Below are positions 21,276-32,290 of a DNA stretch of 51,294 bases, one piece after another. The position numbers and the translations under genes were made by a program. The notes under the pieces were generated by a model, which ran no database searches, was not told where the DNA came from, and was given only the letters and a program-made list of their open reading frames with translations. Every line of letters begins with the position of its first letter. Position 1 is the first letter of the stretch. Origin of the DNA: Chara braunii (taxonomy: Eukaryota; Streptophyta; Charophyceae; Charales; Characeae); NCBI GenBank assembly GCA_003427395.1, contig BFEA01000317.1, positions 395,300-446,593 of the forward strand, given 5' to 3'.

Positions 21276-21706
21276 GCACAAAGTAAGTTTCAAGGGGGGG
21301 GCGAATTGAAGAACCAGGCTGAAACCAAGGGGGAGGATTTTCCTGTTGGGATACCAATGGGTTGCTTGAACACCTTCTCACAAGCTTTAGCCTTGTGTGT
21401 TGCATATGGGCGCGCCTGCAGTGGCCCGTATGTTTCCTAAATTGGGATACCATCATACCAATGGTTTGCTTGAACACTTTCCCATGTGGGCCGAGGTACA
21501 CTCGAGCTCGAACCTAACCAATGGCAACAATTCATTAAACCACCAGTACTCGGCCCAGCTATCGACCGTGGGAAAAAATAGAGTAGAACCGTTTCTAGTC
21601 GGATGAACATGGGCGCGCCTGCCCGCACGTTTCCCAAGATTGTGGCTTGTTAAAGGGCACAACTTTAGGAAGTACTGGTGGTTTAAGTATAGGAGATGGA
21701 TAGATA
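21276..21706. other. repeat-broken stretch between RT fragments
   Basis: It holds two related copies of a segment with GGGCGCGCCTGC and CGTTTCCYAA-type words (about 21405-21440 and 21610-21640) and two of GGGATACCAATGGGTTGCTTGAA type (about 21347 and 21440). A TTAA-flanked MITE lies at 21539-21682. No coding signal. Confidence 0.4.
21535..21686. mobile_element. 144-bp MITE with TTAA target duplication
   Basis: The element 21539-21682 starts ACCACCAGTACT and ends AGTACTGGTGGT (12-bp perfect inverted repeat). TTAA stands on both sides (21535-21538, 21683-21686), the piggyBac-type target signature. There is no transposase. A relative with the same termini is at 42535-42690. Confidence 0.75.
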
Positions 21707-22077
21707 TCATTCGGGGACCCCTCCCGTTCTCACCCTGGCCTCGTTAGCTCGTGTTTTCACAAACACGCCGCTGCTTCCCTCAAGTGTCCAGAAATCTGAG
21801 ACCCTGTACACAGCCTCAATTACTGCTTCATGCGGGCGCGTGTAGAACATCCCCTTGATGTCAAACGATGCTCCCAGAGGTTCCTCCCTGCTGCCCACAC
21901 CATTGTTGATAGCTCCAATTCTCCTCACCAGGTCATTAGTGGTTTTCATGTTGAAGTTGGATTCCTCCGGCAGTTGCCACAACGAAGCATTGACTCCTTG
22001 TGCCACTCATTTCCCCGCAGTCAATCCCGCCTCAGGATTAGACTCTTGATGCATTTTGTTTTGTTCATACTTCAAAT

Positions 22078-22165
22078 GGGACGCTGGGCCTGGTCCCCAG
22101 CACGTGCTGCTCCCCACGAATAGATCGGAGCTTATATTATTAAAAAAAATAAAAAAGATGGACAG
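22078..22165 (+). repeat. A-tailed stem-loop element inserted in the RT remnant
   Basis: GCTGGGCCTGGTCCCCAGC at 22083-22101 is the family stem-loop with paired changes (GGG/CCC instead of GGA/TCC). It is followed by the CTGCTCCCCACGAATAGATC block and an A-rich tail at 22141-22157. Confidence 0.65.
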
Positions 22166-22568
22166 ATACGTCTCCACCTCTGCACATCTTTTGTGTTTAG
22201 GCAAGGCATATCCATTGCCTACGTAGTGCCCCCTTCTTATTCCATCCCCCAAGTCTCTCCAACCCTTCCTTCTTGCATCGTTCTCCAGTAGCTGCCAGGG
22301 GAGATCCTTCATCCTCTCGATAACATGAAGACCCTGATTCTGGAGAAACAACTTCCGCATACCTCCGTCATAAACAACCGGGCAGCAAATCAGTGTCTCC
22401 CCCGGATTGTGATCTCTTGGACACCTCACCAGACCTTCGAATCCTTCAACCCATCTCATGGCGTCATCCATCGAGCACGATGCATCTTTTTTTGCATAAG
22501 CCATGTTGAAACATGAGCTCAACATTTCATCACTTGTCATCACTTTGGGCAACAACGAGGCTACATTT

Positions 22569-22588
22569 AAAAAAAAAAAAAAAAAAGC
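22569..22588 (+). repeat. poly(A) tract
   Basis: About 18 A between CTACATTT and GCAAATGG, inside the minus-strand RT frame, where it reads as poly-Phe. No flanking duplication was seen. Confidence 0.5.
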
Positions 22589-22649
22589 AAATGGAAAGGT
22601 GCGTACAGAGGGAGGACACATATACATGAGGGTTACAACATTCATCAAG

Positions 22650-24030
22650 GCCTAGGAGCTAGTCAACCCCTACTCTAAATAAATCTTATGCTTCGACTTT
22701 GAATTTTCTTCATAGTTTGCATTTGCTTCTTGCAAATTTCGAATTTACTGTGGAAAGTTGGAAACCCATCCGAATTTTTTTTTCTTCCGTTTCAAGTCTC
22801 AAAGGCGAAGGAAAGCCAATTGCCAAGCATTTTTTAAATGCTTGAGTTTCGCTGTGCAAGGAATATGAGTGTGAGCGATATACATAAAACCAAGTTGCGA
22901 AATGCACCGAGAAAACCATCCATTTAGAGCTGACCAAGTAGTCGTGTCCCAAGCAGAGAGTACAAATGCACCGAGAAAACCATCCATATAGAGCAATACA
23001 ATGAAGTAATGAGCCAATGTTCAAGCCCGTAGGCCACACCAACACAGTATCCAAAGNCGCTCTGCTCTGTCTGGCGCTCAGCGCCCAGCCTACTCTACCA
23101 GACTATCCTACCTACAGCGTTCACGCAACAGGATCACTTCGACTCATGAAGACCAATGTATGTGACTGCCAACACCATCGCCGACCTCTCTTCATGTACC
23201 AGGTACGCATCTCGCCACCCTCAATCAGACCTTGATTACCCCACACAGCGCCTCCTTCCCTGAAGACCACCTGATCATCCGCTGTACCCCCTGGCGCCCA
23301 GCAGCCCGGCTATGGCTGCCTACGCCCCGCTGCCCTGCAGCGGCCCCCTACACCTCTCGCGCCCCGTCAGCGCCCCTGGCAGCAGCACAGCATCAAGCGA
23401 GAGTGCAGCAGCACTTCCGCATTGCCAGCGCTGGCCAGGATGTCTGGCCTGGGCTGCCTCATTCCTTTTGTGGAAGTGGCAGCCTCCTGGATGCTGCGTG
23501 TGGCCTGGCTGGAAGCTTCCGGTAGCTTCCGGTTGGGTCCCAGACCCTGCGCCCAGGCCTGAGACTACAGTTGAGGGCCTGGGCCCTTTGCAGTTAGGCA
23601 CGGCCTGAGTCTTCGGACTTGGGCTGTTTGCTGCATCTGAGCAGGGCTCCCAGGCAGGTGCGTTGGCACTACTGCTTTTGCAAAGGCCGAAGGCCTGCTT
23701 CCCAATGTATCGGCCCTGCTGTGTGTATGTGTGCCCAGGCTCAACGGTCAAGGCCTGGGCCAACTGTATGACGCAGCAATGTGAGGCTCACGCGTCTTCC
23801 CAACCAACTGGCGTGCTGCGAGAGCCTGAATACCTACATATGGAAATATCAAATTCTGCCTTTGACGAATATTCAGGCCCGCCTTCACTTAGGGCGGGCA
23901 CTTGGCTTGCTGGGGGCCTCAGCCCAGAACAATGTGACGTCTGATAGGGCCCCTTGAGGGCTTGTTCCTCACAGTTGCTTTGAACTCCTGAAAAGGCTGA
24001 AATCCTTTGCAATGCTTCTTCTTTTCCGAG
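22650..24030. other. no recognisable gene
   Basis: A 27-bp word (GCACCGAGAAAACCATCCAT...) repeats near 22900 and 22966. From 23060 to 23800 the sequence becomes GC-rich with Ala/Pro/Ser-rich frames on both strands and many GGCCTGGG words, but no domain is recognisable. A single N is at 23057. The palindrome GCCCGCCTTCACTTAGGGCGGGC-like at 23880 contains the TTCACTTAGGG word of the 11.8-13.4-kb satellite. Confidence 0.3.
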
Positions 24031-24195
24031 CCTGAAATAGCGTCTGGCGACTAATCCGAGACATATCATCTTGATTGCTTGGCTATTTCTGCAGCCGGAA
24101 ATAGCGTCTGGTGAAAAGTTTTATGTCTACTTCATGCTGTTGGCGACTAATCCGAGGCATATCACCTTGATTGCTTGGCTATTTCTGCAGCAGGA
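24025..24195 (+). repeat. tandem duplication, about 105-bp period
   Basis: The block GAAATAGCGTCTGGYGA and the block CGACTAATCCGAGRCATATC followed by TTGATTGCTTGGCTATTTCT each occur twice. The two copies overlap in a period of about 105 bp. Confidence 0.6.
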
Positions 24196-24289
24196 CTTGG
24201 ATGAATCTTGTCGGAAACTTCACAAGCTTAGAATTTTCAAACTTTTGGCCACCTCTGGAACTGTGCGGTCTCTATATTTTGCTGTGCTA

Positions 24290-24393
24290 CCGTCTTCACC
24301 CGAATAGAACGCCTGGTAATCATGAATGCATCTGGACTGGAAGTTGCACCAAATACAGCTATAATGACGGGGCGGTCTATTCGGGTGAAGACA
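24290..24393. mobile_element. small foldback or MITE-like unit
   Basis: GTCTTCACCCGAATAGAACG at 24292 and its near-complement ending CTATTCGGGTGAAGAC at 24392 form a 16-bp perfect plus 6-bp imperfect inverted repeat around about 68 bases. The size and termini suggest a MITE. No clear target duplication. Confidence 0.45.
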
Positions 24394-24709
24394 GTAAGTG
24401 TCAGTTCGAGTTTAGAAGATTCTAGGACTAGGCCATCTCAAAATTTGGTCTTGCACTCGCAATCTTCCCGAAATTTCACCTGCCCTTCAACATTCCATTT
24501 TCTACTGCAATTTTGCGAACTCCTCTCGTTTCTTTCTTTCTCGGTGTCCACTCCCTGGAAGAATATTTTCTTTTGATTAGCCCCCATCTGCACGATTGTT
24601 GAACCCCAGTGGGGTGGGGAAATGCTATCAAAATTTTGTGCTTGACTGTATGTTTTCCCTTTCCCCCCTCCTCTGTGTCTTCTTCTCTGATCTTGATCTG
24701 ACTGCCTGG

Positions 24710-24915
24710 TAAGTGCCATGTCAGCTGGGCCAGTGCCACGTCAGCAGTGCCTCATCATCTGGGGTAGTGCCACATCATCAGTGCTGCATTAGCAGCATTA
24801 GCCACGTCAGCAGGGCCACATCGTTGACACGTCAGCTGCAGTTGTGCCACGTCAGCAGCAGTGCCACTTCATTGGCACATTGGCAGGGGACTGACACATC
24901 AGCATGCCAGCTAAC
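24710..24915 (-). repeat. TGACGTGGCA motif cluster, inverted relative to element A
   Basis: The complement of the LTR motif (TGCCACGTCAGC and variants) occurs about eight times in 200 bases. This resembles the 6300-6560 leader of element A in reverse. It is probably debris of the same LTR family or an upstream control region of element B. Confidence 0.5.
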
Positions 24916-24984
24916 ACCGGACTGGGTCTGCACGGTCAGCTGGCCGGCAAAAGTCTAGACGACTTTGGTACCCAGTTGTGGCGG

Positions 24985-25930
24985 TGGAGCCTGAGAAGAC
25001 CTGGAGGCAACAGGACGACGAAGCTTCCAAGCAGGCTGAAGCCGACACAGCTGCAGCACAGCAGTGGCAGCAAGCTGAAGCCGACGAGGCCACGCAGAAA
25101 CTCCGAAAGCAAGTGCACAGACTTCTGCAGCGGCATGAGGCTGGAACCGTTGAGTGACTCAAGGCCTGGCATTTCCAACCCTCCGAGGAACAGCAGGACC
25201 CTACAGAAGAGGACCAACACAAGCAGTTCCTTTCCAAGCTGATTCTGCGTCTGGTTTACACCTGCAATCAGCAGCAGACGGAGTTGGAGAACCTACACCA
25301 CACTGTAAATGCCAAGTGGGATGTGCAAGAGGACAACAACCGTGCGCTCAACACACTTGGAGACTAACACGGCTGCACCTCCCAACGACCAGGCCAGTAG
25401 CAGCTAGTCATCCACACCCCCCCTACAGCAATTGGAGCAGCGGATTGACCACGTGGTGGCATCCATCAGCTATATCAGCAGGTTTGCAGTGCCGGCCACC
25501 TTGACCAAGCAACTAGACGCAGTGCAGACACAAATGCAAGTGTTGCAGCGAAGTCCAGCTGCTTGCAACAACGTCTTGGAGTCTTGCTTCAAGGCGCCAA
25601 AGCTCAACATCCAGCTCTTCGACGACGGCAACAAGCAAGACCCCGTAAACTGTGGCAAGGATTCACCACCGCCACAGCAATCCACCAACTCCGCAAACAG
25701 CACATGATAGCAACTCGCTACCTCAGCACCACCAGTGCTTGCCAAATTTGGCTCAACCATTTTGCAGCCCGAGAGAAGGTCGAAGTCGCCCCACTTCACA
25801 CGAAGGTGACATGGGCTGCCATGACAGAGGCATGGAAGAAGAGATTTATTGTTGAAGAGGGCATCGGTGCTGCCTCCGGCAAGATCATCATCTCAGTGCA
25901 ACAAGGCAGCATGCCAAGTCGCAATAGGTT
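24985..25930 (+). pseudogene. element B gag, coiled coil and capsid
   Basis: The N-terminal part is Gln/Ala/Glu-rich (for example QQWQQAEADEATQKLRKQVH and QQQTELENLHHTVNAKW). The capsid part reads KAPKLNIQLFDDGNKQDP and, after a frame change, SACQIWLNHFAAREKVEVAP and WAAMTEAWKKRFIVEE. Stops at about 25155 and 25366 and several frameshifts break it. The composition and layout fit plant Ty3 Gag and differ clearly from element A Gag. Confidence 0.6.
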
Positions 25931-26154
25931 GATTGCAACTCGCTACCTCAGCACCACCAGTGCTTGCCAAATTTGGCTCAACCATTTGCAGCCCGAGAGA
26001 AGGTTGAAGTCGCCCCACTTCACACGAAGGTGACATGGGCTGCCATGACAGAGGCATGGAAGAAGAGATTCATTGTTGAAGAGGGCATCGGTGCTGCCTC
26101 CGGCAAGATCATCTCAGTGTAACAAGGCAATATGCCAAGTCGCAATAGGTTGAC
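25706..26154 (+). repeat. 225-bp tandem duplication in element B gag
   Basis: 25706-25930 is repeated at 25931-26154 with a handful of differences, including a lost ATC. The repeat covers the capsid block ATRYLSTTSACQIWLNH. 225 is a multiple of three, but small indels shift the second copy. Confidence 0.88.
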
Positions 26155-26514
26155 CAAGTGCCAGAACCTAGTCGCCGTCCCCGACCTAAACATGCCATTC
26201 TCGCATTTGGAGCAATGATTTTTCTCCAGACTTGTGACGGATTGACACAGGCTCTCAGTTCACCAACTTTGACTCCATCATCACCGAAGCTAGGCAGGTC
26301 ATCCAGACGGACAAGGCCACGGCCAACATTCGGTCACAGCCGCACCATGTGAAGAAGGGCAAGTTTGGCCCACGCCAGCAGCAGGTTGCTGCAGTTCAAG
26401 TTAGTGAACAATCCAACAACCACGATGAAGGAGACGCAGTGGCAGCAGTCCAGCCTCGAGGCAACAAGAAACTCCAACTGAGACTGGACAGCCACCAGTG
26501 TCGTACCACCGGCC

Positions 26515-27063
26515 ACCGTTCACGGGGTCCGTGAACAAGGACTGGTCACTGGTCACGAAAATTGTGGCCGGTTGGAGTTCACAGAGTTCACGATGAAAAA
26601 AAAAAAAAAAAACAGAGTTCACGATGAGCGGGGTCGGTTCTTTTTTTTTTGGCTGGGGGGGTCGGTTTTCTTTTTTACAGGTGTGTACCTGGTGTCCATG
26701 GGCACCTGCCCATAATTTTATTTTATTTTTCCATCGGAATTTTTTTTTTAATGAAAATGAAATTTAAAAAATCGTTTTTTGCCTGTGTTTGGCGCGGCCT
26801 TGGTTGCCTGTAGGCCCCGGTGAGTGGCACTTCCCTGCTAGGGCCCTGCGCCAACGGACCCCCGCCACCCCCCAAATATTTTTTTTTCCAACCATCTACA
26901 CCCCCCTAAGGATTTTTTTTTTTTTCCCCAGATTTTAGGTCACAGGGGTGTACACGGCCCCCGTGCAACCCCCCTCCCGGCCCGATCCTGACATTTCCGG
27001 CCACCACGTGGCCGGAAAACCCATGAACGGCCGTTCACGGATACTAGGCCCCCGGGTCACGGT
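26515..27063. mobile_element. possible inserted element with GTTCACGG palindromes
   Basis: Between gag capsid and zinc knuckle lies a non-coding block rich in T and G runs. Its two edges carry related words in inverted order (CACCGTTCACGGGGTCCGTGAAC on the left; GAACGGCCGTTCACGGAT...CACGGTG on the right). A transposon insertion would explain it, but termini and target duplication are not clear. Confidence 0.35.
26581..26627 (+). mobile_element. poly(A)-only insertion with 16-bp target duplication
   Basis: ACAGAGTTCACGATGA at 26581-26596 is repeated exactly at 26612-26627, with 15 A and nothing else between. This is what target-primed reverse transcription would leave if only the tail was copied. 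The enzyme source could be a LINE such as the one at 44.6 kb (inference). Confidence 0.7.
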
Positions 27064-27290
27064 GACAGCACTGACATCCACCACCTTGGGTGAAGTTCAA
27101 CCTCACAGCGCAAGCATACAAACTGCACTGGCAGTACAGGTGTTGTTACTGGTGCAACAACACCAAGCATCTCACCAGGCAATGTGACTCACGTAACAAA
27201 GAGGACATCAAGCCTCGCCCAAGCACCTCGGGAAACTAAGTCCTGTGGGAAGTTAGGCGCCGTCAGTTCCCACTCGCCAGACTCAGCTGC
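27064..27290 (+). pseudogene. element B gag zinc knuckle
   Basis: CYWCNNTKHLTRQC at 27144-27185 has C-x2-C-x4-H-x4-C spacing, a nucleocapsid zinc knuckle. It is followed by KEDIKPRPSTSGN and a stop. Upstream reads LTAQAYKLHWQYRC. It closes element B gag. The domain order matches element A, though the sequence differs. Confidence 0.75.
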
Positions 27291-27519
27291 CTTGCTAGCA
27301 GCCCCCTGCATGTCCGGGGAACATGCGAAAGTCGCAAGTTTTCGCTGTACATCCAAGGACTTCGCTGTCCAGTTGGTCCCACCGTTGGACCCACCCCTCC
27401 ACCGGCAAAACTCCATCGCAATTTCTACACTATTGACAAGTGTCTCGACTCATTCGCCTTTGACTTCAATTGGGGATTCGTCATCATGGTCGAGACTTGA
27501 GAACCTCGATCCATTGACT

Positions 27520-27625
27520 CTTTTTTTGGGGGGGAACAAGGCTCCAATCTATTCGTGGGGAGCAGCATGTGCTGGGAACCGGGCCCAGCGTCCCATATGG
27601 AAATTTACAGAGAATTTTGAAAGTT
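27520..27625 (-). repeat. A-tailed stem-loop element, minus strand
   Basis: The tail is T7-8 followed by G7 at 27520-27535. The stem-loop GCTGGGAACCGGGCCCAGC is at 27571-27589. Read on the minus strand it is GCTGGG, CCCGGTT, CCCAGC, again with a paired change. The preceding CTATTCGTGGGGAGCAGCA is the conserved block. Confidence 0.65.
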
Positions 27626-27628
27626 TGA

Positions 27629-28146
27629 GATACCGGGGCCATTACCCGGCTTTGGCTAAGAAAAATTTGAGCCACTTAGAAAATTACTACGACGAAATTC
27701 AGAAATAGGCAAAATCCAGACAACAACTCAGAAACCCCCCATCAATCCTCTTTACCTCACTCCGGCAAGACTTACTGCAGCAGAGCCACCATCTCCGCTG
27801 CTGCTGTACCCTATTTCCATCCTACAAGCTAGCCCTCTCACTAGTCGGATGCTTCATATCCCACCATCTACTTCTCCCCACTCACCTCTTTTTTTGAGAA
27901 ACAAAAACATATGCACAATTCAGAAAAAGACTCAGACCCCCCCAAACAATCCCCTGTACCCCACTCCGGCAAGACTTACTGCAGCAGGGCCACCATCTCC
28001 ACTGCTGCTGTACCCTATTCCCATCCTACCAGCTAGCCCCCTCACTAGTAGGACGCATAATATCCCACCATCTGCTTCTCCCACTCACCTCGATCTCTTT
28101 TTTTAGATACCGGGGCCATTACCCGGCTTCGGCTGAAAAAACGTCT
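27629..28146 (+). repeat. duplicated repeat block with short GATACCGGGG borders
   Basis: GATACCGGGGCCATTACCCGGCTT occurs at about 27631 and 28108. Between them a unit of about 235 bp (CTCCGGCAAGACTTACTGCA... ACTAGTMGGAYGC...) is present twice in tandem (27761 and 27964) and once more, diverged, at 29110-29230. Confidence 0.65.
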
Positions 28147-28249
28147 GAGAATACTTGCAGTAATCCGGGAAGCATGGGAATAGACCGCAGAGGTTCTACG
28201 AATGCTCCAAAACCGTTGAAACCCCTAACAAACCCTTCCAAGGTTCTCC

Positions 28250-28975
28250 AACACTGTCTTACTCTCTGCCGAGCTCTTCTAGGCCTCACACCCCCACATC
28301 CTGCTGGGTTACAGGGCGACACAACTCACCCCAGCTCCGACCAGCGTCGTCCCGACAGCAATTCTTGGTTGTCCTGTGGAATGCCCACCCCAAAGCATCC
28401 CCGGATCTCTCTACCAGGCCTCACGCTCCTGCATCAGCAGATTACAGGGCAACACCCCAGCACCGGCCAGCGTCGTTCTGGCATCGAACAGCCGCAGATC
28501 ACTGAGTATAACAGCATCGAAGCCACCTAAGACGGGTTACTAGAAGTCCCCATAGTCAAGAGAATTTAGAAAAAACTAGAGTACCAACTACTTCGAGTCT
28601 TGAATGCGTAGAAGCTTTCAGCCCGAAACCAAAATGCCCTAGTGTGATTGAGCCACCCGCCCTAAGCCTACCTCAACCCACATGCTCTCGATACCCAGAC
28701 TCTACCAAGCCTCACACCCCCAACTGCTAGGTTACAGAGTGGCATGACCCACTCCAGAATAACCCCCACCTGTTGGGCTACAGGGCAAAGCGACTCACCC
28801 TGGCTCCGACCAACGTCGTCTGGATACCAGCTTATCAGCAGACACTGGAGTGCCTTCCACCCTCGGCAACTCCCCAAATCTCTCTACCAGGCCTCTTGCT
28901 CCCGAACAACTCGGGTCACAGGGCAGCGCGACCACACCCCAGCACCGGCCAGCGTTGTTCTAGCCTCGTCCATTC
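28250..28975 (+). repeat. degenerate repeat of about 110 bp
   Basis: The words CCTCACRCYCCY, TTACAGGGC and CCRGCACCGRCCAGCGTCGT recur in order at least five times. The open frames here (118 and 166 codons) follow the repeat and show no domain. Confidence 0.6.
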
Positions 28976-29279
28976 ACAAACCTCTGAGTTCGTGAGCATC
29001 AGGAAACACAAGACAAGCCGCCAACCTCACCATGACAGTGGTTTCCAATGCCTCCAACTCCTTCATGCGCTGGTTGCAGTCCTTCCTCAACCCCCTGCAT
29101 CCCTCCATCTCAACCCCTCTCCGGCAAGACTTACCGCAATAGGGTCATTATCCCTACTGCTGCTGTGCCCTAATTCCATCCTGCTAGCTAGCCCCCTTCG
29201 CCGCAAGATGCATTACCAACCTTCCTACCAAACCATCCATCCTAAGAAACCACTACGACCAGCACTAGTTTGAAATTCA

Positions 29280-30780
29280 AACCGAGGTTATGTAACATAT
29301 TGGAGGTAAACCAAAAATATTTTCCAGATCATATGTAGAACACTCATCGAGTACAACAATGAAAATTCAAGATTTCAACGACGAATCTAACGATTAGAAT
29401 GACTTGATAGCAAATTCAAGCACGGTTAAAACTACGATTCTATAGATCTGTAAATCTCTCATAAAAAGCAATTCATGCAATCAAAATTTAAAACTAGGTT
29501 AGAGTCACTATTGAGAATCAAAGTTCTAGATATCAGAGTTCGAATTCTGATTTATGGATAGCACTATCAAGAAACTGAACCAAGGATTTCAACGTAAGAA
29601 ATAAGTTGGGAAAAAAAAATTGACCCGTATTTAAAAAATTGTGGGAATTTGTAGGAAATCAATTTCAAATCGTACTTAGAAATTTTATAACAGAATCAAA
29701 ATTATTTCAAAACAGAAGGGAGTACTTCATGAATCTTTACCAATCAAACTATGAGTTAGAAGAAAGTCATCAGTTAGGACCTATTCTTCGATAAGGACGG
29801 CACCAAGTAAAATCGCATCACTCCCCCCCGTAGCCAAGCAACCCACCCCTCACCCATTCTCCATTGCTTTACCTGCCCCCCACCAATCCCGTTTTCCTTC
29901 CGATTCCCTCCATGAACCTAAACCGCCACGACTTCTTATGAGTAGAGACCTTAATCCATCCCCCCTCAGGGGCAGAAAGCAATCGGCCCAAGCCCCCACT
30001 TACCAAATCCTTCCAGGGCTCATTGTGACACGATATTGCCAAACCTGCCAGCGATCTATCACAGAAGATCCTATTTGAAGTGAAAACCGGAAGGCACTTC
30101 TAACAAACACAAGCAAAGCAATCAAGAAAAGGAGTCAAAAGATAACTAAAATGAAGGAGATGCAGAGAGGCGAAGTGAAGAGAAGAAATGAACAGCTAAC
30201 CTTCTCCCCCACCCTACACAAAAAAACCTTCGCTCTAACAATGGCTGGCACAGCCAACTCTACAGCACAATCGGGTTAAGAGAAGCAGATAAAGATGGCT
30301 TCCTCCACGATACTCCTTCCAGTTGCCTCCCATAGAAGTTTCAACAACACAGCGTCACTTCAACAAAACGAACGGGATAAATCTCAAAAAGCAACATCTA
30401 CAGACCTCAACCCGCTCGCTGTTGCTCCCTGCCATCATGCGCCTCACACTTTCGCCCGTCGCTTCACCTGATTACTCCCACACCGTACTGACGAGTCGCG
30501 AGCCCCACGAGGCGCCACCACCCACCCGTACCCCCTGTCCCGCCATCCTCCATCACACCCTGTCACCATCAACCCCGCCCTTTTCCCCCCCGCCTCGCCG
30601 CTCGTTACTGCTCCCCATCACCACTTGTCACCACGCCCTACCATCCCACGCCTTGTACTTTCGCCCACCACGTCGCCTACTTCGCCTGGCTTCTCCGTAA
30701 CACACTGACAGGATCGTACTGGCGCCAGGGGGGCGCAGCGCTCCCGGTCGCGTTGCGCCACTACAAAGGACTTCAAGTGG
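29280..30780. other. non-coding, AT-rich then C-rich, no gene
   Basis: 29280-29820 is AT-rich with no long frame. 29820-30780 is rich in CCC runs with a 125-codon low-complexity Pro/Ser/Leu frame at 30323-30700 that shows no domain. Nothing else is recognisable. Confidence 0.35.
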
Positions 30781-30837
30781 ATCCCTCTTCCTGAGAGAAG
30801 GTTAACAACAGTCGTATTTTTCATCACCACTTCAGGA

Positions 30838-31016
30838 GACCCTTCACCACTTCAGGATGCAGCCTACCTAAACAACTGGTTTTCAGGGTCTTCGGGCCTT
30901 TCACCACTTCAAGACCATTCAGGTATGAAAATCCTAAATGGTCCTGAAGCGGTGAAAGTTCCGAAGACCCTGAAAACCACCTGTTTAGGCAGGTTGCATC
31001 CTCAAGTGGTGAAGGG
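30838..31016. repeat. long hairpin (about 82-bp arms, 7-9-nt loop)
   Basis: The left arm 30838-30921 (CTTCACCACTTCAGGATGCA through CAAGACCATTCAGG) is nearly complementary to 30930-31016 (CCTAAATGGTCCTGAAGCGG through CAAGTGGTGAAG). A transcript would fold into a near-perfect hairpin. Direct copies of the left arm follow at about 31031-31075 and 31103-31190. Confidence 0.8.
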
Positions 31017-31239
31017 TGGTTTTCATGGTCTTCGAACCTTTCACCACTTCAAGACCATTCAGGATTTTCAGACTGCCCAAAACTCTCACTTGACCACTTC
31101 AGGACACCCTTCACCACTTCAGGATGCAGCCTGCCTAAACAGGTGGTTTTTAAGGTCTTCGAACCTTTCACCACTTCAGAACCATTCAGGATTTCAGACT
31201 GCCAAAAACTCTCACTTCAGAATTTTCATTCCTGAATTT

Positions 31240-31640
31240 TCAGCTACCCGATAACCGCTTGTGCTCTTCCCTCGTCCGGTCGCTTGCCAAAACCGCATTG
31301 CAACGCCTTATTAGCCCATTTGTGCGGGTATTTGCACGCTGCAGTACCGGCTCCGTTAATAGATGTTGGAGTAACAGTTGTCGATCTATGCAAATTATTG
31401 CAAGGATTGACCGCGAGTTCGAGCATACATCGACGACGACGCACCATTGTTGTACATCCTTATTCAAGTTCAAGGGGCAACTTGAAGTACCTTGATCGAT
31501 TGTGGCACAACTTGCAACTACATCAGCCAAGATTTTATTGCACGTGGCGGCCTAGGGCCGCGAGTTCCAATAAAGATGAAATGCACAGAAGTCACATTGA
31601 CCGACGGTCGTATGCACAAGAGCATCGAACGTTGCATTGA
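31240..31640 (+). pseudogene. element B aspartic protease
   Basis: The frame around 31492 reads LIDCGTTCNYISQDFIA and then KCTEVTLTDGRMHKSI. The first block aligns with the retropepsin DSGAT-x-N-(F/Y)I loop, but with Cys in place of the usual Ser/Thr (DCG). Frameshifts break the upstream part. It is cut off on the right by a deletion. Confidence 0.6.
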
Positions 31641-31759
31641 CTCACTGCAATGCCATATGTATTTTGCTCCGCACATGCGCAAAGCAATGTCTAGTCTCCC
31701 TTGGGCAGTTGACATCAACACCCCTTGCACACCCGCCTCCAGCTGAATGATGCAGGAGT

Positions 31760-32290
31760 TGCTGGCCAAAGCCTGCAAGAACATGCGATAGGCCAGGCCT
31801 GCATGCAACAGCAGGCCTATCCATGTCACGTGCCTTGTTTCATCCTTGTGGGCGACCTAGTATGGGTCTCCTCCAAGGAGTTCGCACTTGAGCATAATGT
31901 ATCTCGCAAACTCCTCCCCAAATGGATTGGACCTTGGCCCATTCGTTCCACATCTCGTGATCACTGATCATACTTATGACTTCTCATTCGTCACTGACAT
32001 AGTACCACCTCACCGACCAATCTCGCTGGTCTTTCACGCTTCGAAGCTGGCTACCTACATTCCGGCCAACAACAATAACTTTTCAGGCAGGCGTTCACAG
32101 GATGTTGGAAATCAGGACGTTGCTCATGTCATCACGCATCGCCACTACGACAACAAGTCGGCGTAGTATAAAGTGTGTTTCACACAATGCAAGCACAATG
32201 ATATGCTTTGGGTCTCTCGAGCAGACTTGCAAGACTCTGTACCACTTATCTGCACCAACTACCTGAAACAATATCTCCCTATGGAGGCTT
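31760..32290 (+). pseudogene. element B integrase C-terminus with chromodomain-like tail
   Basis: It reads FILVGDLVWVSSKEFALEHN, SRKLLPKWIGPWPI and, in another frame, PISLVFHASKLATYIP, the standard order of a Ty3 integrase tail. VAHVITHRHYDNKSA, a TAG, then YKVCFTQCKHNDMLWVSRADL follow; the spacing resembles a chromodomain. RT to integrase core is missing, so protease sits within 150 bases of this tail. Confidence 0.65.

Larger units (their letters stand above)
21707..22648 (-). pseudogene. Penelope-like RT, N-terminal and motif A part
   Basis: The minus-strand frame carries RCPRDHNPGETLICCPVVYD, then RMKDLPWQLLENDARRKGW, and after an in-frame TGA at 22007-22009 reads GASFDIKGMFYTRPHEAVIE. 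The last block matches the SFD(V/I)K-x-(L/M)(Y/F)T-x-x-P motif of Penelope-like RTs. Between the two parts (22075-22165) an A-tailed stem-loop element has inserted in the opposite orientation. Downstream motifs are at 20736-21275. Together they are one decayed RT on the minus strand. Confidence 0.55.
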
